The translations under genes were made by a program, and so were the position numbers. From Spirogloea muscicola (Eukaryota > Streptophyta > Zygnematophyceae > Spirogloeales > Spirogloeaceae): a stretch of DNA of 30,454 nucleotides. This document shows, piece after piece, positions 18,261-28,500 of this stretch. Within the stretch, counting starts at the first letter, position 1. Each line of letters begins with the position of its first letter. The stretch spans positions 195,410 through 225,863 of the forward strand of contig WELB01000169.1 of the NCBI GenBank assembly GCA_009602725.1. The letters run 5' to 3'. Under the pieces are notes generated by a model. It was not told the DNA's origin. It searched no databases and saw only the letters and a program-made list of their open reading frames with translations.

Positions 18261-19431
18261 TGTGCACCGTGCACATTCTCCTATTTGCGTGCTGGGCGAG
18301 TTCCAAGTCAGGCCACTGGCTTCTTTGGCGGTGCTCGGCTACCCAGTCTAGCCTTTCAATATTGTCTTTGCACACTGCACTGGTACTGACGTCCCCCTTC
18401 AGCCTGCATTCACTCTTACCTGAGCATAGGACTTGTTACATGTAGCACCAATATTTGCACCGGGGTTGCCTGAAAAGTCTGTTGGCTTGATGGCCTCCAC
18501 TCATTTCATGCGCACTTTTCACCTCTTCTCAGAGCGAAGCTTGCTCTCTGCTGTCGCGTCCTGCTTCGCCGCCCTTAGCCCCCTGCAAAACCACAAATGC
18601 CAGATGGCACCCTCGCCCACGTCACGCCTAGCCGCCTGCCAAGCCGGCCCACCGCCCTGCCCTTCGGCTCATATTCATATGCCAGGCGGCCTCACGCACT
18701 GCGGTCACCGTCAGCTCGTGTAGATCACTGCTGGGAATCTGCACTCGCCAAGGTAGATGACTAGCAGAGCAACTCCTGGGGGGGGCATCCGTAGCGTAAC
18801 TTGCTTACTGAGCGGTATGCGAGCTTCCGAGTCCTTCAAACCATTTGATACTCTTCGCTGGCTTTTCAATGCTTCTTAACACAGCCATCGCCCCCCTGGG
18901 AAGAGCTTCTCCCTTTCTGGGCGACCGATCTTCTCTGATTCACCCAATTGCGACCCCTGCAATGAGAAGCTCACAGGGCTGCCGAAGGGCCATAGTTCTT
19001 CAAGCAGCAATATCAGCAAGAGGAAGGTCCTGGCACCCTGAAGGGCCAGTACGTATTTGACTTAATCTACAGACTTGGTGCAGCCACACAATCTGCAGTG
19101 GCTTCGAAACACCAGAGCAGACAGGTGACTAAGCAGTGAAGGCTGGAATGTCAGCCGGCATTGACTTGGGAAAGAGCAGCCCATCCTCCTCACTGCACCT
19201 AGCTGCCCTCTTGCCATGACAATAGTGCTGCTAGGAAGCGCACAGGATGCCATGCTTGACTTGACGGCACCCTCTTACTCCTGCGCAGCAACCTGGATTG
19301 ACTCCCTTGAAAACCACTGTCCCAAGGTTATCTGCATACAGTCATTGATCATTTGCCAACTGTTAAAGGGTGACTACTTAGATCAGCATGTGTACAAGAC
19401 TACGGGATTAAGTTCAAACGGCAATATTTGT
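18261..19431. other. Intergenic DNA downstream of ORC4
   Basis: No gene recognised. One more diverged module is at 18858-18895 (CTGGCTTTTC...ACAGCCATCGCCCCC). The stretch could contain the ORC4 3' UTR, or a further terminal ORC4 exon if the stop at 19432 is not the true one. Confidence 0.35.
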
Positions 19432-21905
19432 TCAAGTACCTACACCAATGTAAACACCTACCGGCCATTGGCGCTGATCAAGCTGCCTGGAGCAGGGAGC
19501 AGAAGGTAAAGCTGTGGGTGGTTTGGATGGGCCTTTGATGAGGATGGCAGCTATCTCATGGTGTGAGACAAGCAGTTGAACCGGACGGAACTCCATAAGA
19601 TCCCAGTAACTGGCACCGCCCTCCACGAAGGCAATGAGTTCCCGCTCAAGAAGGTGCTCAAAAGCCTGCCATAGTCAACGCAGATCCTTATCTACAACCC
19701 TTGGGCAGCAACTTGAATATTTGTAACTCTGTTACTAACATATGCGCTATTATCTTAGGTGTAATTCCTACTGAAGATTTACACATATTCGGTCAGCTAC
19801 CAGCAGTGGCTGTCTTAACAACCTGAAGCCACTTGACATGCCTGATCCATTTCCTTGCGCATGCTCTTGCTCATATACTCCGAGGCCTGTGCCAACTGAC
19901 TGAAAACCTCCAAGCTTTCAGATGTTGCAGGTTATAGTTGCTCACTCTGAGAGCCACTGGGCGAGAAAATATATCTGCCACACTGTGCTTGCTGGCTGAC
20001 AATTGCTCGTACTCTGCCCATGTAGCGCAGAAGGCGCCAGGACAAACCTGTGAGAACAAGCCTACTATTGGCTGGAAACAGGACTATATAGGATGGGCAT
20101 TGAGGTTCAAGCATGAATACAGAATTTTTATAATGTAAACAGGAGTCTGCAGTAAATAAAAGGACAGCTGTTAATTGCACGGTATCAGATAGTGCAACTT
20201 CGAATGGCAATGGTGCAGTGTCACTTTCTTCACCTGCAAAGATCATGCTGAAATTGTATGCATCTCTGTTTCGTCCTTCCAGTCGCTTCATGGCCACAAG
20301 CAGGTACATTTCAAGAACCGACACATCTGAGGATGAATTTTAACCACTATGTTAGATTTGGAGCATAGCTAATCAAATCAGAGCCTTGCAAGAGCTTCAT
20401 GAGTTGATCAACATTGCAAAGTAGCCACCTTCTTACCTCTTAGCATTAGCAGTTTCGGTTGCCCGCAAAGAGATACCATTGCCGCCTGAAAGTTATCAAG
20501 GGTAAGGTAACCTTTTCTATGATCCAGATCACAGACGGCACGAAACCTGTTTCATGCAAATCTGACCTCCACATCAACAACCTACAAGATTTACTGATCA
20601 GCCCGGTACCATTTGTTTGCTATCTGATGTAGCTTGTGTCTTGATGGGGACAATGCATGGAGGTGCTATGTACATCTGCATATGTCAATCAGGAAAGGGG
20701 CAACAGATTACAGACTTGGGCCTTCTAGAAAGAGTACCCCAGGTCTATCACATGCTGTACACTCAGGTCTACGCTAGTGTGTGCCTGCAGAAGTCTTTGC
20801 ATTTCAGGAACAGCCATAAGCTCCTGCATGTCAATAAGCACAATCGTACTGATGACAAACCTCAGAGCATGTAATGCATAATAGTCAATGCCCTTGAACG
20901 CCGCAATGCAACTCTCATGCTTGAGTTGCTAACTGACCAGCTCTAGACATACAAGGGCGATACTCACGCTGAGGTGGTGAGATTATGCTTCTTACAGCAA
21001 GCATATCATTGAAGTGGACTGCATATTTGTTGTCTGAGAAAGCTGGCGGCTCAGGAAGTGTAAGAATCTCCTGAAGAAGGCTGCAACATTGCAATGGCAG
21101 ACCAAAGCTCCACTACCACTTGAGTCACAGCAATGATGGAACACGCCCTTGGCAAGTCATCAGAAGCCTTTTTGAACGTCAGCTTGCCTACGATTATAAG
21201 TAGGTCACGAGTACGTTTGCTCTGCTTGTACAATGCTAAGCGTGGCTTAGCATTGTACTCACAGTGATGCGTCCTGCATGGTGAGTGGCAGGAAGAGCAG
21301 CTTCCTATGCAAAAAGCGGGACCGCACCCGCTTTTCTAGAAGCTGATCAGCATCCTGCAAAACCCAGAATATGGTCAATGAGGATCCATGGAGATCAAGA
21401 AACCTGGACAAATTGAATCACCGTCATAGCAGGCCCTTACTGTGCTGACTGTCTCCAAGAAACTTGACAGAGCGCTCAGAAGCAATCTCACCAGGCGACA
21501 GCTTATTGCCACAACTGCAGCCTGCACGTAGGAGTATTGCAGGGCATCAAGAATTGTATAGAGCAGACTTTGCCTTCGGCCCTGCGCAAGGAACTTTGCA
21601 AATGCAAAGTCTGTCAAGAGGAGCTTGAGGAGCAGTGCCTTCTACTGCCTGCCCTGAATGGTCCACTTACTTAGACTCCACACTGAGGTTCTGGGTCAAA
21701 GAACAGGCATCTATTATTGGTGCTGGCAGACTGAACATAATCACACAATATCCTGTGGAATCCTGCGACTCAGTTCTCATCTTAAACAACCTCATGTCCT
21801 GCTGGAGACAAACTTCTTTGTCCGCTATCACGGGAACAGACCTGGGTAAACAAGTCGAACTCGTCCAGCACAAATATGACTGCTCTGTGTCCGTTTGCGC
21901 ACTCC
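19432..21905 (-). CDS. ORC4: Origin recognition complex subunit 4, 5' end missing
   Basis: ORC4 is one of the AAA+-type subunits that bind replication origins in the nucleus and load the MCM helicase. Minus-strand exons: 21905-21842, 21581-21492, 21354-21263, 21080-20996, 20823-20738, 20546-20437, 20326-20234, 20013-19946, 19665-19432; all nine phases agree. Visible are the Walker B strand VIFVLDEFDLF, SLLYTILDALQ, AVVAISCRLDADQLLEKRVR with SRFLHRKLLF (sensor and arginine-containing region), FRAVCDLDHRKGYLTLDNF, VLEMYLLVAMKRLEGRN, YNFSMIF, KHSVADIFSRPVALRAFEHL and FRPVQLLVSHHEI. About 280 residues remain. The Walker A part (roughly the first 120-150 residues) is absent because the assembly switches to repeat DNA at an N at 21945. 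The last roughly 30 residues (PSKPPTALP... to the stop) look less conserved, so the 3' end is less certain. Confidence 0.9.
21228..21258. repeat. Perfect 13-bp hairpin next to an ORC4 5' splice site
   Basis: GTACAATGCTAAG (21228-21240), loop CGTGG, CTTAGCATTGTAC (21246-21258). On the gene strand it begins at intron position +5 of the donor GTGAGTAC, so it would pair within the pre-mRNA right beside the splice site. Confidence 0.85.
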
Positions 21906-21944
21906 CTGGAAGATTCGTTGAAAATATATCAGACTCCTGAAGCA

Positions 21945-21945
21945 N
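21945..21945. other. Single N at a probable assembly junction
   Basis: To the left is ORC4 intron sequence; to the right a family C repeat matching the reverse complement of 9003-9225. Confidence 0.8.
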
Positions 21946-22345
21946 CTCGGCAAAGTGCCGCTTCTCCTGCTCCGAGTTACTCTGATCTGCTGTTGCTCAC
22001 ACGTGGATACTGAGCAGCCATCTGCATCTCCCTCTGCACCATCTTGCACTTTGTAGTGTAGTCCTTTTTCAGCACCTCTTTCTTTGGCTTTGAACCTTGT
22101 CCATTCTTTTTGGGTTGGCTTTGCCAGCCCCTCTTCTCAATGGGCGAGCACCTTCTTAGTCCTAGTCCTTCGCACTCCGGCTCCTTCAGACCTTGTCAGG
22201 CTTTGAACATTGTCCATTCATTTTGGGTTGGCTTTGCCAGCCCCTCTTCTCAATGGGCGGGCACTTTCTTCTTGTCCATTCCTTTGGGCTGGCCTTTCTC
22301 AGCCACCCGTCAATCTGGCCGCGCTTCCGTTCTCACGAAAGCCGT
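21946..22345 (+). mobile_element. Family C 3' end followed by B and C tips
   Basis: SYSDLLLLTRGY-stop then the full C 3' UTR and hairpin (22118-22135) to 22160. Next come a B 3' UTR piece (AGTCCTAGTCCTTCGCACTC) at 22157-22198, a second C tip (22199-22272) and a B tip with hairpin GGCTGGCCTTTCTCAGCC at 22288-22306. All are in plus sense. Confidence 0.75.
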
Positions 22346-22568
22346 CAGTGTTTAAACTGGGTGCGAGGGCAGTTCCCAGCTCCGCTCGGCGGGGCTCCGA
22401 AACTCCGGGCGCTGGACGACGGCGAGGCTGCAGCTCCTGCAGGCCGCCGAGGCCAGCGGCAGCCTGGACCTCCTCCAGTCGACGCCGCAAGCTGCTGCGA
22501 AGGCCCGAGCGTGGCCTCGAGACGGCGACGCGACGACGAGTGCCCTCGCAGCAGCGGCGTGCTTGACT
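22346..22568 (+). other. GC-rich open frame continuous with TOPA exon 1
   Basis: The TOPA frame stays open upstream of ATG 22569 back to a TAA near 22358, and reads like protein (ARLQLLQAAEASGSLDLLQS). It may be 5' UTR, or coding sequence if an upstream exon exists. The opposite strand is also open, so ORC4 coding sequence cannot be excluded. Confidence 0.4.
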
Positions 22569-25500
22569 ATGGCCACGGCCGGGCGGGCTCTGCGGGGCCT
22601 GCTGCCGCTGCAAGCGCCTGGCCTGCACGTCTCCTCCGGCGCTCCGTCGCTGCGCCGGCCACCCGGCAAGCCGCCATGGCCGGCAGCCGCACAGGTGCAG
22701 CTCCCGAGCACCAAATCCTTACCGCCAGTGCTCGATATCGAGCATTGCCACAGCCTCCGGCAGCCAGCCTTCCTTCTCCTGGCTATAGGCTTGTCCCTCC
22801 AAAGCCAAGCTAGAAATCACTCCTTCATCGTGGGACTTGAGCTTACCCGCCACAGGCGGTAGCCCGCAGTCTGCTGGCCTCGTCTTGTACATGAAGTCCA
22901 TCGCCTGTCTCACTGAATTCAGCAATCAGCTCCCAGCTTAGTACTTTGATGATTCCAATGTAGCCTATATTGTCTATCTTCTGCTTATAGCAATTCAGGA
23001 CGAGGGGTTTACCCAATGTAGGACAGGCACTACTTCTATGAGGCTTGTAGGGGCATATGGTATTGGAACAACAGGCTTGCTGCCTTTACGCTCTGCGACA
23101 GCACTTTGACTTCAGAGCAGACGCCGAGTGCTCTGTGCCAGCCACTCGCATAATTCTTGCAAGCAGCATCAAGTACAGGATGTAGATTTGTAAGGATCCC
23201 GGCAGTCCATCATGAGGCTTTGAAGACGAGAGGAAAGAAGAGCCAGAAGTAGCGTCTGTGACATCAGTTTTTCAGGTTGGAGGACTGTTTAGTGCAGGGT
23301 CGACTCTGCATGCTTCCTTCCCGCTGCTACCTCGTCAATGGTAGCAACAAAGGCCAAGCAGCCGGGCCAATCATCCCGCCTATCACTCAATGGTGTGCTT
23401 GAGCACACCGTTACTGTCCTACTTCTAGAAAGTTTTTCAGGAGGATTCAAATGCAGGTCTCAACAATGACCGTTACTGACGACAAGCATTTCAGCTCTTC
23501 CAGTGATTATTGCAGGTGTCATTGATACAAAGCTTAGAGGTTCCACAGTGACATTTCGGTGTCTTCTTAGCTATGTATCCAACTGCAAGACCGTACGTCT
23601 TGAGGCCCAGCTTTTAAGCAAGGATGTTGATGTCGCCACTGATATCTTCATGCTGATGTCTCTTGACACCCAGCAAACTTGATACATATGGAGCAAGGAA
23701 TAAGGTCACCTCTTGGACGTGACGTTGTACTTACCCTGCTGTTTTCGTGCTTGTTATTGACGGTCGCAGCACAAATTGCAGCTAGCGGCGGCCAAGTGGG
23801 CCTCAACCGTGGCACAGGGGGCCCATCGGCAGCAGTACCAGGCCCAAGAGGCCTGCGTTGCCAAGGGCAGCCTGCTGGTGGAGGTTGGCATGGAGCCACT
23901 CCCAGCTGTTGCACTCCCAGCTGTTGTCCTCGTGGAGTCGCCCGCCAAGGCCCGGACGATCGAGCAGTACCTTGGTCCAGGGTACCAGGTGCTGGCGACG
24001 TACGGCCACATGCGCGACCTGCCCTCGCGCACGGGCTCTGTGCTGCCCAACGACAACTTTGCCATGCGCTGGGAGATAATGAGCACATCACGGCAGCACC
24101 TCCAGCTTATTAAGGACTCCCTACGCAGGTCCGTTGGCAATGTGAGAGCCCTTTTCTGCTGACAATCCCAGACTCACAACACAGTGCACCTTTTATTTGA
24201 TGGTGTAGACCAATATTTTAATGCCTTCTCAAGCATTGATTACCACCAGCTCTTGTTATCTTTCCTACCCTGGAATCAAGCTTTGGACCATGACTGTGCA
24301 TGCTAGACTCAGAGCCCCTGCCTCTGTAGCAGCCAAAGGGAGAACTGATGATTGCAAACAAGAGTAGCCGTCACAGATAGCTCCTCTTCTGAAAGCAGCA
24401 TGCATGACAGTGACCCTCTATCTGGGCCGCTTGTGGGTTCTGCACTCTCTCAGTGCTCGGCGCCTCATCCTGGCCACGGATCCGGACCGCGAGGGCGAGG
24501 CCATTAGCTGGCACATGCTTGAGGTGCTGCAATCGGAGGGCGCGCTCGCACCTGGAATGAGTGTGCAGCGGGTCACATTCCATGAGATCACTAAGCGTGC
24601 CGTGCTACAGGTGAGTATAACCCCATCGAGTGTTATGTTCCTCTCTGGCAGATACTAGAAATCTGACCCATTTTGAACCATCAAAACACTACTCAGGCCT
24701 GTACAGCAGCTTCTCACCGTTGTGGTCATTTTGCCAAATCTTCCGCCATCTACGTCTACATCGCGCGAGTCATCTTTGCAACATAGCATTACTCGTGTCA
24801 CTGACCACTTTGTCTTCTGACTGCAATTGTGGACGAAGGCCATGGCAAGCCCCAGAAGCATCAGCAAGGAGTTGGTGGATGCGTATATGGCCAGAAAGGC
24901 CTTGGACTACCTGATCGGATTTTCACTTTCGCCAATACTCTGGAGCAAGCTGCCAGGCTCACGGTCTGCCGGGCGAGTCCAGTCCATTGCGCTTCGCATG
25001 ATCTGCGAGCGGGAGAGTGAGGTCGAGGCATTCAAGTCCAAGGTCAGCTTCTGCTTTGCATGGCTGCCAACCGTATGGCAGAGTGCTAAGTCAGAGTTAG
25101 TGGTAGAAGGTCTAAATACAGGGAGCAAGACACCTGTGACAGCGCTGTGGGACTTGGGTTCCTCAGTTCCTCATACTAAGGTGTTCAGTCGAGTCCTGAG
25201 TCAGGTGTAAACTCAAGCATCCGCTGTCCTGCAGGAATATTGGTCGGTGGAGGCGGAGCTGAAGAGTCCAAGAGGGGCCAGCTTCACGACAAGGTTGACG
25301 CACCTGCAGGGGAAGAAGCTCTCGCAGCTGGACCTGGAGAGCCGTAAACTGGCCGAGATGGCGTGCCATCAGCTGGCAGGCGCGCAGCTGCTTATCCAGC
25401 GCCTGACCAGGCAGCAGGTGCTGTGCTCCTCTATGAATGTGCCTCAATACCTTTGCTAAGAAGGTCCACACACTGTTACAGACGTTCCTTGATACCATTG

Positions 25501-28500
25501 CTAAAAAGGTCCAAGTTAGCTGAACAAGTTGTCAAGCGAGAGTAAGCCTCCTGGATGCAGGCAGCTTCTCACTGAATGTCAAACTTTGAGTTGCCAAGGA
25601 AACTTAGAGAGTGCAAACGAGGTAGTAAGTCTGTGCCTCCTCAACATGCTTCCAGCCTGAAGTGCACGCTTGAGGTGGCATCACTTCCAACTTCCAACTA
25701 CGGCTTCTATAGTTCCAAGCACTATGCATTGTTTTGCTTAAGCTGATGTGAGCTCCAGCATTCTCCCCTGAGCCTCAAGACTGGCTCCCTGAGCCTGGTG
25801 CCTTGTATGTCAGACTGTTAGTGCCAACCCTCCTCTTAATATGAAGTTTTGGTGGGCCGCAGGTCAGGAGGAGCCCCCCATTGCCTTATACCACCTCCTC
25901 TCTCCAGCAGGACGCCGCAAGCAAGCTTGGGTTTGGGGCAGAGCGGACCATGTCTCTGGCGCAGGTGCTCTATGAGGGCTCTGCCCTTGGAGGTGACAAC
26001 GACCGTGAGGGCCTCATCACGTACATGCGCACCGACGGCGTGCAGCTTGCCGATGAAGCTGTTGCCAGCATCCGAGCTCTGGCCACCACCATGTTCAGCA
26101 CTGAGAACTCAGAGCCAGTAGCTGCCCTCTTGACGCTTGACTCGAGAGGTCCCTTGCAGTTGTGGTGCTTGACTTTGTCTGTCCTGGTATTTCACTTAGT
26201 ACCTTTCCTAAGACAGCTTCTACTTGTCTAGGTTTGGCCTCACCATTGCTTTTATAATAGAAGTTGGTGTTCAATGTCCGAACCAACACCACACCTAACG
26301 TCCAATCTGCTTGTTAAGTGCAATTCTTTTACTCGACAAGCTTGATAGCAAAGGCTGTGATCTCACCATAGCTATGAAATGATCAGTATGTAGAGGCTGT
26401 GTTCTGGCCTGCGGTGCAGATATGGTGACCGTTACTGCCCGCCGACGCCAAGGGTATACAGGAGCAAGACGAAGAACGCACAGGAGGCCCACGAGGCCAT
26501 CCGGCCTACCAACATTGCTCGCCTCCCAAGTTCGTATTGTCCACATGCGTGCTTAGATTTTAGTGGACGTCTTAGTAGAGGCATTGCTTATGTGTGCTGG
26601 GGTTGCTTGATCATGCAACATCTTGCTTGTTCCAAGTTCACATTCTGAGTGAGGCCTGTTAAAGGATCAGTAGTACCCCAGTTTGGCACTTTCACTCAAG
26701 TGACTATAATTGCTCTAAGGAGGTATATCTGCGATATATCTGCGAGGTATACCTGTTGTCAGTAGACTGACCATAAATATGGACTGAACCAATTACCCTT
26801 AATTGTGTGGTTTCTCTCAGGCTCGCTCACGAAACGGATTGACGACGGTGCCCTGCGGCTTTACACATTAATCTGGTGCCGGACGATGGCCTGCCAGATG
26901 GCCGATGCGCTCATCGACCGGGAGTGTGTTGACATTGCCACCGCTGACAGCAGCATCCAGCTGCGCACCACCAGCTCAAGGACTGCCTTCCCCGGCTTCT
27001 TGGGTGCTCTTGATGAGCAGAAAGGGCTGGAGGAGCGCGGCAAGAGGGAAGATCCAGGCATGGAGTCGCAAGAGGGCGACACTGCTCTACCGTTTCTCCA
27101 AGTGAGTCGGACAGACTTGCTGTCAGCCAAGAGCTCTGCAATGTGAGATCACAATTCAGGGTGCCAATTAGCTTACTGGGACTGGATACGCTAAGTGCTG
27201 GGATGCAGCCCTAGCTCCAGCAAGCTCCGCCTAACTTCCTCAGACACTTACATAGATTGACAGCGACTCAGATAGACGGCCCAATAGATGTCCCACGGAG
27301 CTGTGAAGTCCCAGTCTGAACTTGTGACTCGCAGGAGGGCGAGCAGGTGGCTGTTGCTTGCGTCAATCCAAAGCAGCACTTCACGCAACCGCCGCCGCGC
27401 TTCTCTGAGGGCACCCTTGTGAAGGCCCTGGAGGACGCCGGCATTGGTCGACCGTCCACCTATGCGTCTACCATACGCACGCTCCTGGTTTGCTCCACAT
27501 CAACGGCTCCTTCAATACTCCTGAGCTGCGACTTGTAGCATCCACAAGCTCTGATCGCCTCTTTAACTTCACAAGTCCCATGCGTAGCTGAGAATGTGAC
27601 AGTCAGTTGGTGCTGCTGCAATTTTGCCTAGGTGCTTGACAAAAACAAAATTGCATCATGGTGGCCATGGCTCATCTGGAAACCCCTGCAAATTATAATT
27701 TGGCTGGAGAGTGCGAGCCTAGGTGAATCATCTTGAGTGCTTCAGTGAGGCATAAACGGACTTGACCATCGTGTGAAGTTTTATTGGAGGTCAAAAATTG
27801 GTATATGTGCAGGGGAGGAACTATATCAGATTGGACAGGAGGAGGCTGATTCCAGAGTACCGAGGCAGGATGGTCGCAGCATTCTTGGCACACTTCTTCG
27901 CCAAGTATATGGAGTACGGCTTCACGGCTGACATAGAGGGGCAACTCGACGAGGTGGCGGGCGGGAGGGCGGACTGGCGTTCGCTACTGCAGGGCTTCTG
28001 GGGCCAGTTTGAGGCCGCCGTCGATGACAGCCGGAAGCTATCTCACAACGAGGTTGACTGGCTGATTTATCACTTTGTTCCATGAGGTTTAAATTTGAGC
28101 CTAGGTGAAGGCCCTCCAGCATCACAATTTGTTAGTCATGCGGGTCTTTTGAGACGTCAAAAATGGGTCTTCTCAATTGAAAAAGGCAATATAGGCGACT
28201 TGATGTACTGACATCAGGCTTGCGTGCAGTGCAGGTTGTGCAAGTACTAGAGCAGATCTTCGAATGCCACTTCCCCAGGGTTCCTGAAGAGGTTGATGGC
28301 AAGAAGGCAGGGGGAGCGGAGGCGCTTGACCCCCGCCGGTGCCCTCGGTGCAGAGAGGGGCGTCTTGGCATGCAGCTCAGCCGGCATGGTGCAGGCGCCT
28401 TCATTGGCTGCTCTGCTTATCCTTCCTGCAAGTGAGATCTAGACCTCCAAAACATTCTCATCTTTATGAGCATACATACTGAGCAGCTTTCACTAATTTC

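Noticed and set aside
22352-22925. Minus-strand frames upstream of ORC4 considered as its missing 5' exons
   Set aside because: No Walker A motif or other ORC4 N-terminal similarity; more likely antisense of TOPA exon 1 and intron 1.
26728-26755. Tandem TATATCTGCGA repeat with GGTATA/TATACC ends in a TOPA intron
   Set aside because: Short two-unit microsatellite within an intron; no sign of function.
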